Shown here: positions 1 to 12,149 of the stretch, piece after piece | Numbering within the stretch: position 1 is the first letter of the stretch | Layout of the letters: the number at the start of each line of letters is the position of its first letter | Assembly: GCA_018806915.1 (NCBI GenBank) | Contig: JAGKQI010000094.1 | Span: forward strand, 310,001 to 374,000 | Direction: 5' to 3' | Source: Phytophthora colocasiae | Taxonomy: Eukaryota > Oomycota > Peronosporomycetes > Peronosporales > Peronosporaceae | DNA: 64,000 bases | Made by a program: the position numbers and the translations under genes | The notes under the pieces: model-generated | Database searches by the model: none | Told to the model about the DNA's origin: nothing | What the model saw: only the letters and a program-made list of their open reading frames with translations

Positions 1-2
1 AC

Positions 3-3000
3 AAGGGAAGCTGCCTGTTACGAATCTCAGACGGCGATAAAACCCAACACGTGGTCATGCAGGAGGTGCATTACGTCCCAGGTCTCGCTCGCAACTTAAT
101 CTCAGTCGTGGTTCTTGCTGAGAACGGCATTACCACCACCTTCGACCCTTCTGGATGCTATTTGCGTGGTAAGAACGGCAAGGTGATCGCCGTGGCCGAC
201 CGACAAGGCAAAACGTGCCTACTGAAAGGCGAAGTCGTGGACCCAGACACAGGTGGCGCAGCAATGTTCGTTCAGGTGACGAAGGCGACACTGCAGCACT
301 GGCATGAGCGGCTAGGCCACGTGAACTTCCAGGACCTCATGCGGATGTACTCCAAGGGCTTGACAGGGGATATGGAAGTCGTGTCCAAGAAGCTGAAGTT
401 CTGCTTGCCCTGCGCCGAAGCAAAGCAGACCAAGTCGAGACACCCAACGACCGACACGTCCACATCAGCACCAACGGATCAAGTAGGTGCAGTCCTAGGA
501 GTCGACTTGAAGGTAGACATTCCTGCCGACAGAAATGGCAACAAGCACATGCTGAGTATTGTGGACTACGGTTCATCCTTCAATCGCGTTTACCTACTGA
601 GAACGAAGGATGAAGCTGCAGCCAAGTTGATGGACTTCATTCCAGAGTTTGAACGCCAGCATGGTATAGTGGTCAAGGTGGCTCGATCGGATGGTGGAGG
701 TGAGTTCCAAGGCCGGGAGTTCGTCGCATTCTGCAAACGACACGGAATCAACCAACAGCTCACGCTTCCCGACAACTCCGCATCTAACGGAAAGGTCGAA
801 CGCTTGCATCGGACCTTGATGGACTCGGGTAGAGCAATGCTATGGGCGTCAGGATTGCCGGAACGCTACTGGGGAGATGCCGTGCAGTACTCATCGTATA
901 TACGGAACCGCCTTCCGACCAGAGCCAACGCGGACAGCAAGTCTCCGATGGAGATCCTCACTGATAAACCGCCAAATGTGGGGCACATTCTGAAATTTGG
1001 GTCGACCTGCACCACACACATAGCTCACAAGAAGGCAGCCTCCGTGAAGCGCCGAGCTGAAAAAGGCGTGGTGATCGGCATTAGCGAGGAGCAGAAGGGA
1101 TATCGGCTTTTCATCCCACGTACTCGTAAAGTTGTGGTGAGTGCTGACGTGCAGAACATTGACAAGCTGGACGTGAACGATACAGAAACAAAGAATACAT
1201 TGAACCAACTCCACGGTGAGGACGACGATACGCAGCCGACGGCTACCACGGAGTCAACGACCACCACGGATAACACACAGCCAACAGCTCCCGTGGACGA
1301 ATCTCAAGAGGATACTGCGTCGCAGCCGCCGAGGGTCAGCAAAAAGGATGAGGGTCCACCTCGAAGCGGGTTCAAACGACGCAGGAGCCGTCGCCTGGCG
1401 CAACTTAAGGATGCCGACGGGTCAAGTGATAGTGGAGAAGATGAATACGCTGGAAGCCCCATCAGTGCTGCTGCTCTTCGTCGCGTCTTTGGTGCTCGCA
1501 AGAGAATGAAGACTGATGAGTTTTCACTGGCAAAGGAACTGATAGAGGAAGTCGAAGGACAACCGGCAACACTGTTGCTATCATCTGCCATGGCGGCAAT
1601 GGTTTCACCTCGCAACATCGCTGAGGCGAAGCAGCAGCCTGAGTGGCCCGAATGGAAGGCCGCAATCGAGAAGGAGCTCCAAGACCTGCAGGCAAACGGC
1701 ACTTGGGAAGTGGTTCGCCGTCCTGTAGGCGAGAACATGATTTCATCGAAGTGGGTGTTCAAGATTAAGTTCAACTCGCGCGGTGAACTGGAACGGTTCA
1801 AGGCTCGGCTGGTGGCGCGTGGTTTTTCTCAGCGATTTGGTATTGATTTTGAGGAGACGTATTCGCCGGTACTCAAGCTCACCAGCCTGAGGTTTCTCGC
1901 AACATTGGCTGCACAATGGCAACGAAGACTCCGCCAGGGCGATGTGCCTAACGCCTATGTTAAAGCAAATTTGGATCGCCCTATCTTAATGACCCCTCCT
2001 GAGGGCACACCAGACTCGAGTGGAGATAGGGCTTGGCTTCTCGTCAAAAGTCTGTATGGACTGAGAAGCAAAAGTGGACTGTTGTGGAACAAGGAGATTA
2101 ACAAGTTCCTGCTGAAGTTGGGTTTCACACGCAGCAAACTGGACCCGTGTCTCTACAGTTGTCGCCGCAACGGGAAGTTGATCGTGCTCGGACTATATGT
2201 CGATGATGTTGTTCTCGTGGGCGAGGATGATGCTGACAGCGACTGGGTTATGTATCAGCTTGGACAGAAGTTCGACATCAAAGACATGGGCGACGCTACC
2301 AAGTGCCTTGGGATCTGCATCGAGCGTGATGACAGCGGCATCTTCCTACACCAACGCGATACAATCGAAGAGGTACTGGTGAACTTTGAGATGACTATGT
2401 CTAAACCAGTTCACACTCCCATGGAGACTTCGAGGGCATTTGACGATGATGTGGTACTGGAGCAATCGAGCTTAATGAGAAGGGCCATCGGTTCGTTGTT
2501 ATGGATTTCCAACTGCACACGACCCGACATTACTGCGGCTGTGAACTACCTGGCGAGATTTGTCGCTTTTCCCCGTGAGAGTCACTGGCGTGGCGTGAAG
2601 CGCATACTGCGTTACCTTCGTGGGACATCTTCGTTTGGCCTCTTCTTCAAGGCCGGACAAGGAACAGGTTGCAAGTGGTCTGCAACGATCTACTCCGACG
2701 CGGACTGGGCAGGAGATGCGACTGATGCTAAGTCGGTCTCAGGCTGTGTGCTCATGATCAACGGTATCGTGATTGCTTGGGCTTCAAAGAAGCAAACGTC
2801 TGTCGCGTTATCAACCATGGAAGCTGAGTACATCGCTGCAGCTATGGCGGTCAAGGACGCTGTGTGGATCAAGCAGCTTCTAGTGGAAATCGGCCTGTGG
2901 ATTTGAAGGACCGCACCATCACGCTGCAAGTGGACAATCAGTCGGCTATCAAGTCGATGGAGAACGAGATAACAAGCTCGCGCAGCAAGCACATAAATGT

Positions 3001-3202
3001 GCGTTACCATTTCATCAGAGACGTAATCAAGCGTGGTGATGTCAAGGTCAACTACTGCCCGACTCAGCAACAGCTCGCAGATATTCTGACGAAGCCTCTC
3101 CAACGCGTGACCTTCACACGTCTTCGTGACCAGCTACACGTCTCTCAAGTGGCTGCGACTTTGAGGGAGGCTGTTGAAGTTCGCAAAACCGCAGCCAACT
3201 AA
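3..3202 (+). pseudogene. copia polyprotein, 5'-truncated by the window edge and frameshifted in RNase H
   Basis: The reading frame is open from the left edge to 2906 and continues in another frame to 3202. In order it shows the GAG-pre-integrase zinc finger (HWHERLGH ... CLPC), the integrase core with the three acidic positions (VDYGSS, SDGGGEF, GKVERLHRT), a low-complexity acidic linker, a copia reverse transcriptase (SKWVFKIKF, YVDDVVLVG) and RNase H (YSDADWAGD, STMEAEYIA). A one-base frame change near 2893-2906 separates ...QLLVEIG from the last RNase H segment (DNQSAIK, KHINVRYH, LADILTK). This copy is therefore probably not autonomous, unless the shift is a sequencing error. The aspartates and zinc ligands I can see are intact. 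Confidence 0.88.
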
Positions 3203-3570
3203 CGGTGCGACGTTGAAGTGGAGCTCGACCGACATTGGAATCGGAGAGCGACCATGATGACTGAATTTTTCATTTGTGGCCTCTGCTACTGGCCACGTGG
3301 ACAGCGGGTGAGCGAAACTTGCTGTGAGTGAAACGAGAGCCGGCTGTAAGGCTTACTGCATTGGCAAAGGGCGATGACTGCTCGAGTGACGCGAGATGAC
3401 TGCTCGAATGACGTCGTTCTGGACAGGTGGCGTAAGAAGGAGGGCTGAGTAACGAGAACTTAGTGAGCAGAGTAAGCGCCTAACCGTTAATGACACTTTT
3501 CAATTTCCTTGCTACCTCACTGACTGGTCTTCTCTTCGCGACACCCCTCTGCACTTCACAAGTTGCAACA
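3172..3570 (+). repeat. 3' LTR of the copia element
   Basis: The proposed LTR starts TGTTG just after a purine-rich tract (TTGAGGGAGGC, 3161-3171) and ends CAACA at 3570, which is the usual inverted TG..CA ending. It is about 399 bp long. The polyprotein stop at 3202 lies inside the LTR, as is common in copia elements. The 5' LTR is outside the window, so the left boundary is inferred from the polypurine tract and the terminal inverted pentamer only. Confidence 0.6.
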
Positions 3571-4674
3571 CTCTGTAGCAAACTTGAGAGGATCCAGAGT
3601 TTTAGTCTTGACGTCCTCGACAGGGAACTGCTTGTACAATCGTTCCCCTTCTGCCGGTTTGTTACCTCGAAACTTCTTCAACACATAAACATCCAGCAAC
3701 GGAGCTTCCGGGAACTCTTTAACGTGAGATTTCCAGCAATTGATCACGTCTTGAGTCGTTTGAGACTTGATATCCCAACTGGTATGCGCGAAACGAGGGC
3801 TGATAAGGTCGGTCTTGTTCCTCTCTTGGATTCTACTACCGAGCCTTTGAACGTAGTTGGTTGGATCGGGACTCACGTGCGCAGTGTAAATGACTCGGGG
3901 TTTCTTCGCTAAACTGGTATCGCGTTCCAGAAACCCCTTTAATTCGACATCACAGCGTTTCGTACGACACAGGACGAGATCTGTGCGATTTAACACGGAC
4001 TTCGTGAATTCTTTCGGTGGAGGGGAGAACGTAGAATTGAATGGTAGGCTTGGTGCCATGAGATACACAGGCTTGGTGTATGGCCACGACGGATGTTCCG
4101 TCAGTGTTACAACGTGTTCAGGAGATAGGAACAGCATGGGTGTCTCTGGACACAATTTGAAGTAGTTGGTCTTCTGTCTTGACACGATATCGTAGAGTTC
4201 TACGTCGACCACCCAGTCTGGTAGAAGTCGTGACTGCAGAAATTTGAGTGCTCCAGCTACGGTAGAACACCCAGCAGGTCCTCGTGTTGTCGATGGCATG
4301 TAGATATCCACATCAGGACATTGTCGTAGTTCGTCCACTAGCCGTGGATCTCCTCGATGTAGTATACTAGTACTGGTTTGTGCACGAGGTATGGGTAGAT
4401 CCGGTTCATGACCTGGAGCTGCGTAGATCCATGGGAACACAGTGTCGTTCTCGATCCTACATCCAGTTTGAAGGTAGTTTAGATGTAGAAGGTCATCGGA
4501 GGAGACGTGTGATGATAACGCGTCGAACGCAGCGATGAAGGACGACCTTTGAGTGTGAAGAGCGATGACTTCCCAAGCGAAGGAGAAGACCCCGAGAGTC
4601 ATGAGTAGAGCAACGAGAGACTGTAGGTATCGGATCGAACTTTGCTTCGAGATGATCGTCTTCTTCATCGTCAT
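3571..4674 (-). pseudogene. glycosyltransferase-like gene, unit A copy, 3' end lost to the copia insertion
   Basis: This is the unit A copy of the complete gene at 35039-36553. Identity is very high from the start (ATG at 4674, MTMKK) down to about 3571, where the copia LTR replaces the last roughly 130 codons. The reading frame leaks a few residues into the LTR before stopping at 3556. The lost segment contains the part that looks most like a GT-B donor-site region, so the product is probably inactive. A frame open upstream to 4830 is not used here as the start, because unit B has an indel there and the conserved part begins at MTMKK. Confidence 0.75.
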
Positions 4675-4982
4675 CAAACTCGCACGCTTTGAGACGTAGT
4701 GTGCTCTACGGTGGAAGTAGAAAACTGGAAAGATACCAGGATTAAGATCGATGGGTACATTGTGCGCGCCCCCTGTGGTCCGCATAGCAGCGCTCATTAA
4801 TGTCAGCAACATAGCAGTAACGACATACAACCCGAACGGTGGGTGAATCGTGTCTGATTCAACAGAATTTCACAACGTTTTTGAGATTTTGCTTGACCGA
4901 AGCTAGGGCGATACGGTGTCAGTTAAATATGACGGTGACGGGTACGTGTGAAGCCGACATCTTCTGATCATCTTTAGTTACG

Positions 4983-5375
4983 TCAGCAGGGGAAGGATGG
5001 ATATAAAACCACGGCAACACTATACACCCCCTCTTGGTGAATTGTTGCGACTCCATCAGCAACGTGAAAAATGTCTGGTTCGACTTCATTCCACAACAGA
5101 TTGTGCGTACTTTCGTGTGTTGTCGAAGATTCAAACCGTGCGAGAGGAAAGACTCGACTGGCGCTGCGCAGTCGCTTAATCTCTTCCTCGGAATCACGTA
5201 GCTTTGATTCCAGTCCGTCAATTGTCACTTGATCCAGCTTCGAAAATTGTTTCTGCCACTTTAGTTGAGCGCGAAAAGAGAAATTGAACAGCAACGGAAA
5301 GGCGGAGAACACAAACACCATTTGTCGCTGGACGTCATCGCACTTGTCAGCTAGCAGTCAAACGCATCATGAAAG
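4983..5375 (-). pseudogene. head-coil-C1q family member 1, unit A: exon 2 relic
   Basis: On the minus strand the sequence matches exon 2 of the two-exon family best seen at 34015-34908. It has a degraded FHDAFDC segment with an in-frame stop, the coil region (IDGLESKLRDSEEEIKRLR), an LLWNEV segment and the start of the C1q-like part (GVYSVAVVL). It then stops at 4983, losing the last C1q-like strands. The matching exon 1 relic is at 15399-15562: a gypsy element of nearly 10 kb has inserted in the intron between them. This is a dead gene, and it was dead before the duplication because unit B has the same state. Confidence 0.65.
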
Positions 5376-5383
5376 CCAATTTT

Positions 5384-5421
5384 GGTACCGTTTCCACTTA
5401 ATCTAAGGTACCGTTTCCACT
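5384..5421. repeat. short direct repeat at the gypsy insertion site
   Basis: A 23-bp unit beginning GGTACCGTTTCCACTTAATC (5384-5406) is repeated at 5407, and the second copy is interrupted by the gypsy LTR at 5422. The remainder of the second copy continues after the element (CACTTAATCTAA from 15395). The same arrangement is in unit B near 37257-37294. Confidence 0.7.
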
Positions 5422-6254
5422 TGTAACAGGTTTACTCTTCACTGCCAGTCAGTGGGTCGTCGCTCGTGTGCTGCGCTGGGTGGTGTGCCCAAGGATCGGG
5501 TGTCAAAGGACACACTTTCACGTTCACTCGTTCCTGGCTCGGTTCACCGCGCCGGCTCGTTCGTCGTTCGTCAACGAAGAACTCGCCTACTTATATTAAT
5601 GTATGAATATACACTACTTTCCTCAACAGCTCTCGCTGCCCGTTCGTCGTTTATCAGTGGGTATTCCTACGCCACTTGTGGTTGTCTCCACGCCGTCAAT
5701 AGCTCTTGCCACTGACCCCTCGTCGTTTGATGTGGGTCCCTTGCCTCCGCTCGTGGTTGTCTCCACGCCTCTCTCTCTCTCTCAACAGCTCTTGCTGCCC
5801 GTTCGTTGTTTATCAGCGGTTCCTAGGGCTCCAACAGTGGTTGTCTCCACTCTTCAGCTTACTCACTGGTCGTTCGTCGTTTGTTGTGGATCTCTTACTC
5901 CACTTCGTTGTTGTCTCAACGTTAATCCTTCACGGCGTGCTTCACACTCAACCGTGTCAGACTTGCGCTTCACCCAGCCCTCTCGAAGCCTGCGTCCTTC
6001 GTGGCAGATTCGGAAGTGTCTTCTACGCTGCAAATTCGGAAGTCCCTTCAGCAGGTCCTCCATCACGTCCTTCTGGCATCCCAGTCAGTTGCATCTTCAA
6101 CATGGGCCTGTCCTCGCACATCTTCATGAGCTTCTCCCTTATTGGTGCGTCTGCGATCCACTTCAAGGTCTCCGTTAAGATCTTCCCCACTCGTTGGCTG
6201 CCGTGGGATGTCAGCACCTGGGTTCAACCCCGCCTGCAAGTCAGGTCTATTACA
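5422..6254 (-). repeat. LTR of gypsy copy A (3' LTR in element orientation)
   Basis: This LTR is 833 bp with TG..CA type ends and nearly identical to the partner at 14564-15394. The middle (about 5630-5925) is built of four degenerate repeats about 70-84 bp apart, each carrying a small inverted motif of the form GTGG-TTGTCT-CCAC (5678-5691, 5752-5767, 5837-5850, 5906-5921). The pol stop codon (6250-6252) is formed by the first bases of this LTR. Confidence 0.93.
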
Positions 6255-9200
6255 CGCCTCCATCCACTCCAAGGTCTTCCACGACCTTGCCGCGGTTAAA
6301 CAAATCATCGTACTCCGCGACGGAATACCATTGTCCTTCCTCATCACTGGGGTCGTGTCGGTCGCCATCGTGTCGGGTTCCTCGTCGTTGCGTCCACTTG
6401 TCGACTGATTGTAGCTGGTATTCCAACACGTATTGCCCTGCTCGATTCCTTCTCCGCCGTCTTCGAATCTCCACCAATAATTCGCTGTTGGTGTTAGCTG
6501 CGCTTTCGTTTGCCACTGCTGTTGCGTTTCGCTTTTTACCCTGTCTCGGAATGGCCGTGTTAACAGGAGCCGCCGCTGTTCGCGTATTCGACTCTGTCGC
6601 CTCCTCATCTTTCCTCCAGGTGCACTCGTTCTAATACTCGAGCTGCTCCACCAGATCTTGAGCTGCTGCTTCCAGTAGTACCGTCGGCCGTCGATACGTG
6701 GCTAAAAACGACACGTGAGCTATAAATTGCTCATGTTCTGGGCCATCATCCTCTCGCTCGACCAAGAAATTCTCGTAACCCGCCGGTTCCACTACTCGTA
6801 GAGGTCCTATCCATTGATGCACAAACTTGGAAGCTTTCGGGCCCCGCGGAGGTCGAAACATCCAAACTCGATCCCCTGGTTCAAATTCCCGTTTCGTACG
6901 AACCTTCCTGTCGTAGTAGCGAGCTTGTCGTTGCTGTTCTCTCGTTCTCGACCGTTCTGCACATTCGTGAGCCTCCTTTAGCGCGTCTAATAGTTGCTGA
7001 TGATGTTTAACCAGATCGCCTGCCTCAGTAACTCGTGTAGCACGTAAAAGTTCATTCGGAGCTCGTAGTCGCCGTCCCATCATTAGTTCGTTCGGTGAAA
7101 GCAACACTGTAGAGTGGCGTCCGGAATTGTATGCGTACACCGCGTAGTCTACCCACGTGTCCCAATCTCGTTGTCGCTCGTCGCTCATGTAAGTCGCAAC
7201 GCAATCCTTCCAAGTCCTATGGAACCTCTCTACGAGTCCGATCATCTGTGGTCTGTATGGAACAGGATTGATCTGCTGCGCTTGCAACAGAGTCACTAAA
7301 TTCTTCAATCACTTTCCCAACCAATTCTGGTGCGCCGTCCGTCAAAATTTCGCGAAATGGCCCAAAGCGAAGCACTACCTGCTTCATCAGAAAATCGGCG
7401 ATATTCTCGGCTGTGTGGTCCTTCACTGCAATGGCTACCGCGTACCGCGTCACATATTCCACTGCAGCAATCACGTATCGTTCTCCTCCATCAGTCGCCG
7501 GTAGCGGGCCTGCTACATCAAGTGCCCATCGGTCGCCAACATCACCTCCTCGGATACTCCGTAATGGCGGAACTACTTCACGTGGTCGCGCCTTTCGACT
7601 TCCGCATTCCTGACATCCAAGTACCCATCGTCGTACTTCGTCTCGCAAGTTGGGCCACCAATATTGTTGAGCAATTCTCGCGTACGTGTGAGTTGCACGG
7701 AGATGCCCTGACCACACACTGTCATGACATTCCTTAAACACCGTAGCCCATAATGCTGGTGGTAGCACGATCCTTCGTTGATTGGGCGTCTCAACCACAA
7801 CCAGGCCAAACACCTTGCTGATAGCTCTTCCATGGTAAGTCCCAGCTCTCAGCATTTGCTGTACCATCTTACTTCTCGACTGTTCTTCAATAATCTCGGC
7901 GTCGGTTAACTGTAGCGTTGGCATCTTTGTTCGTTGGCGTCGTATAGCTTCTACCTCGTGCCCTCGCTGTGAGTTTTCATCCGAAGATCTCGTACCTGAC
8001 CGTAAAGTCTCAACCGCCTCGCTTCCAGTGGGTTTCCTTCGAGTGGCACCAAGTCCGCTGTTTCTAGTGTCGCCATGCATATTTGAACGTGGTGGATCGC
8101 GTGTACGTTCTACCGATTCCTGGGTCTTCCCGTGATCACTGGTAACCATAGGACGCGTCGTTCCCGTACTTGTTGTTGGGTCCATTAGTGCTGCAACTTG
8201 CTCGTCATCGCTGGTAGTCACTCCGTCTGCCCAAGTTACCGTCTTTAGTCGCCTTGCTCCCTTGTTGGGTCCGTCTTTCGTCGTTGCTGTCGGCGCCTCG
8301 TTCACCGGTGTCGCTTGACTTGTCGTCATCACAGGCTTCGTCGATTCTGTTGCTGGAACAGTCCCGATCATTACCGTTGGTGCATCCGCAGCCTCCATTA
8401 TCGTCGTTGACCTCGGCGTTACTGTCACTGCCGTCGTTCCATCTGCTGCAGTTGCAGTTGCTCCACCGTCATCGCCTTGTTTCTTCATATTGCCTACTCG
8501 TTCGTCCGACAGAGACAACGCATTGTCAGCGGCTCGTTCCCTCTTGCGTCGTTCGGCCCTCGTCATCGGGCGTTCAGCGTTGTTCGTCACTGGTCTCGCA
8601 GATCGTTTTCCTTTCGTTCGTCCCCTTCGGCGTCCTTGTCCGTCATCGGGCATTGGTTCTGGTGAAGCAGTCGGCATCACGGTCTCGTTCACGATTGTAC
8701 TGACTAACTGTTCGATTGTTGCACGTACGTCTTCGTCCGGCATCTTCGTTTCCGCGTCCTGGACGTTCGTCACTGGTTCTGCAGCTTTTGTCGGCCGTTC
8801 TTCATGTACTGCAACTCCTATTCGTACATTCTCGTCCGTATCCACGACATCCTCTCGAGTTGTTCGCGACGATTTCTCTCGGCGTGCCCGCCGTCGCCGT
8901 CCTTTTGCTGCTCGTACCGTAGCTGCTACTGGTGCTCTCGATAATGCATCAGCGACAACATTCGTAGCACCTGGTCGATATTGCACTTCAAAATCGAACT
9001 CCTGTAAGGTAAGCGCCCATCGATGCAACTTTCCAGTCAAGTTTGGACTCGTCATTAACCACTTCAATGCAGCATGATCCGTGATGATCTCGAACTTGCG
9101 TCCATACAAGTAGGGTCGAAAGAGCTTTATCGCCCAGACCACAGCGAAGCATTCCAACTCCGTGATCCCATACTTCCCTTCCGTTTCACTATTCACCTTA

Positions 9201-12142
9201 CTTGCGTACGCGACTGGTTGCCAACCTTCACCTCGGTCTTGCATCAAGCACGCACCCAATCCGACTTTGCTCGCGTCCGTTACTACGCGAAATGGTAACC
9301 GGAAATCTGGATAAACTAACAGAGGTTTCGCAGTCAGGATATCCTTCACACGTTCAAAAGCTGCCTTCTGCGCATCTCCCCATTCCCAAACAACGTTCTT
9401 CCGTAGTAATTTCGTGATAGGTGCCATTATCGTACCAAATCCACTCACAAATCGTCGGTAGTAACCAGCCAAGTGTGCAAACCTCTTTGCTTCGGTAGCA
9501 TCGCTAGGTGTCGGGAAATTCCGCACTGCCAACACTAATCGGTCTAACGGCCGTATCCCGTCGCTGCGTAGTTCGTGGCCCAAGTACTCCATTGTCTGGG
9601 TCGCAAATTTACACTTCTTCAGTTTCAGCGTAAGTCCTGCTCTCTCCAACCGTTCTAACACCGCAGCTAATTCTACAAGGTGCCGTTCGATGCCGCCTCT
9701 CGTAAAAACTGCGATGTCGTCTAGATAGACCAGACAGGTAGACCAAGTAAGACCCCGTAAAACTCCGTTCATAAGTCGTTGAAATGTCGATGGTGCATTC
9801 GTTAATCCAAAGGGCATACGTACAAACCGATAAAGTCCTCTCTTAGTGGTGAAAGCCGTCTTGTCACGATCTTCAGGTGCTACTAGGATCTGCCAGTACC
9901 CTGCTCGAAGATCTAACGTCGTGAATAGTAATGCACCACTCAAAGCCTCCAAAGTTTCGTCGATTCGTGGAAGAGGGTAAACATCCTTCTTCGTGATTTT
10001 GTTGAGAGCTCTGTAATCGACGCAAAAACGCACTTCTCCATCCTTCTTCCGCACTAGAACCACCGGAAATCCCCATCCGCCATTACCTTCCTCAATTACG
10101 CCGGCTTTCAGCATCTTCTCCACATTTTCCTCGATGATGCCGTCATCCGTCTGTGCTTGGCGTCTTCGTTTGAGCATGATCGGTGAAGCCGATCCGGTAT
10201 CAATGTGGTGGTGGACATCTAACGTTGTCGCAGGTGGACATTCACTCGTGTTCGTCGTCAACGACCGGTAAGCTCGTATTAATTTTAATACCAACCTTCT
10301 CGACTTCGGATCGTCACTACCAATGTTCACTTCGTCTTCGTTCGGTAGGGGTGTCTCGCAATCGCCCAGTTCGCTTAACCAGTGCTCCACTCGTTCCACA
10401 TCTAATTGCCCATTCGTCGTAAGGATCTCCATATCATCGTCAACAGGTATCCATGTTCCGAGTTGTTTCTTGTTAGGGATCTTCGCTGACTTCATGTTTG
10501 TGTTAATGGCGGGTATCCACGCTTTTCCGTTCCTCGCGGTGGTCACTGTCGCTGCAAGAAGCACTGACCCAATGTGCCTCGTTGGTAAAAACACGCCCCG
10601 TTCATTGTTTTCTGCAGGAACGGCAACCTCCACCGGTGTCACCGTGTTTCCCGCAATCGTCGTCCGGCTAATCATCCGCACCGTTGCGATCCTAGCTACT
10701 CCGTCACCATTGTGAGTCTTAAACGGAATCACGACTGCTCGTTCCCCTTCGGTATATCGTACTTCCTGTCGTTGAAAGTCCATGGTTGCTCCTCGCGCCT
10801 GCATGAAATCTACGCCCAATAGAAACTCATTTCCACAGCCAGCAACAATACATGCGTCGATCGTTAAATCCTCTCCGAATACCGTCTCGAAGGTAAATCT
10901 CCACACGCCGACAACATCCAGCAGAAAGCCGCCGATGCCCTCCACGTAGTCAACTGGAGCTTCATTAGAGACTCTGTCACCATACTGCATCCAGTCGGTA
11001 CCTGCCACGGTGTATCGTGCACCACTATCAAGCTTCACTTGTCGGATTTCGCCGTTCACCTTCATTACGGCCGTCGGTAGTCCATCGTCGGCTTCAATGT
11101 ATTCCACTTGGTCTTCTCGCTGCCCACTAGTAGGTGGTTGCGCCGTCCGTTGTTGTTTCACCAGACTCACACGTGCTGTGTTCTCAGTTCGCGACGTTCC
11201 GGTGGCATTTTCCCCGTCCAGTTGTCGTCGTTGTCTGCGTAGTTCGAACGCTTCCCATGAGGCCTTCGCTTCCTCACACCTCTTGTTACTCGATAACGCT
11301 GCTGCCTCTGCTTGTGCGGCTTCGGTTTCTTCTGTTTCCACATCGTCGTCTGGCCAATCGTACTGCCGCTTTCCTTCGCTTGGCAGCTCTCCTTGCGTTC
11401 TTCCGTGCCTTCCGAAGACCCGTAATGTCCAGTTCCCGTGTTGAATCAGTCGTTACATCATCCGCAGTTTTTCCAATTCGGTTTGTCAACAGCTGGTTGT
11501 CCTCCGGGTGCTGGTTCAAGTCGACTGCACTGCTGTTCGTCTGTTGTTCTGCTACCTCCGTTACCGCACACACGTCTGGGGTCGTCACCGTGTCAACGCC
11601 CGATCTCAGCTTCCTCGCGGTACTGGTAACTCCGTCGTCAGGACATTCTTCGGCGCCCCCTCCAGTTCTCTTTACGTGCTCACTTTCTCCAGTAACGCCT
11701 TCACGAACGTCACTGTTAGCTGCGATAATACGCCGTTCACGTTCTTCGTTCTCGCGGTTGGCGCGTAAATACCTCACGGCCATCATCGTGGGTCGTGTCG
11801 TCGACACATATCGAGCGGACCGCTCGATATCCTCTTCCGTCGCGTCCTTCAATATCTCTCTTGTCACCGTCTCATCGAACGCCCTGGTACGCTCGTCCGG
11901 TGTCATTCTCTTCCGTTCCGTCAACTCATCTGACAACCTAGCGTCCGACATCGTTTCCTCGTTCGCCTTGATCGTCTTCTGCTCATGCTGTTCATCGTTC
12001 TTCAATTGCTCGTCCACACCTAACTTGGTGCTCGGTATGCTCATGGTATACGTGGCTGCGGCCTTCCCGTCCACGTCTGCCAATTGCTGGGGATCCCGAG
12101 CGTTGCTTGGACATCGTACTCCCCTTACGACGTCCCGCTCTC
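6250..12142 (-). pseudogene. gypsy pol polyprotein, copy A (protease, RT, RNase H, integrase), frameshifted
   Basis: On the minus strand the domains run in gypsy order. They are an acidic N-terminal linker, an aspartic protease (LDSGARYTVAGTDW), a reverse transcriptase with the YLDD box (TCLVYLDDIAVF), RNase H (VTDASKVGLGACLMQD, TDHAALKWLM), an H2C2 zinc finger (HLRATHTYARI ... CQECG), an integrase core (ALDVAGPLP, TDGAPELVG, VERFHRTW) and a C-terminal GDRVWMFRPPRG module. Compared with copy B it has a one-base insertion near 11335, a one-base insertion near 7300 in the integrase, and a nonsense codon at 6631-6633. It is not expected to make a full polyprotein as read. Confidence 0.88.
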
Positions 12143-12149
12143 GTTTTCC
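12089..12149 (-). promoter_or_regulatory. predicted -1 programmed frameshift signal with H-type pseudoknot, gypsy copy A
   Basis: Read on the minus strand: heptamer GGAAAAC (12143-12149) in gag phase G-GAA-AAC, a 7-nt spacer, a 10-bp stem GGACGTCGTA/TACGATGTCC (12126-12135 with 12109-12118, one G-U pair), a 7-nt loop containing GGGGA, 15 nt, then TCCCC (12089-12093) that can pair with the loop. The gag stop is at 12125-12127 and the pol frame is open across it in the -1 frame. The subfamily at 23846-23906 has the same layout with compensatory stem changes. Confidence 0.72.

Larger units (their letters stand above)
1..3570 (+). mobile_element. Ty1/copia LTR retrotransposon, 3' part only
   Basis: The window opens inside this element; its 5' LTR, gag and the start of pol lie to the left. 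The visible part holds the GAG-pre-integrase region, integrase, reverse transcriptase, RNase H and a 3' LTR ending at about 3570. Immediately right of the LTR the sequence resumes as the C-terminal part of a glycosyltransferase gene on the minus strand. Unit B (35447 onward) shows that gene uninterrupted, so the copia element entered unit A after the duplication. The target-site duplication cannot be checked because the left end is outside the window. Confidence 0.9.

Noticed and set aside
1304..1801. Long minus-strand open frame opposite the copia polyprotein
   Set aside because: Antisense shadow of a strongly coding region; no motif and no start context.
4674..4830. N-terminal extension of the unit A glycosyltransferase to 4830
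   Set aside because: Not preserved in unit B because of an indel, and it precedes the conserved MTMKK start and membrane segment.
5660..5925. CRISPR-like array in the repeated LTR block
   Set aside because: Repeats are degenerate, the spacers are themselves related, and the genome is eukaryotic.
5452..6299. Overlapping plus-strand open frames of up to 197 codons in the gypsy LTR, repeated at 14608, 37325 and 46471
   Set aside because: They lie in LTRs, have low-complexity Ser/Val/Leu composition, and arise from the repeat block; no protein family is recognisable.
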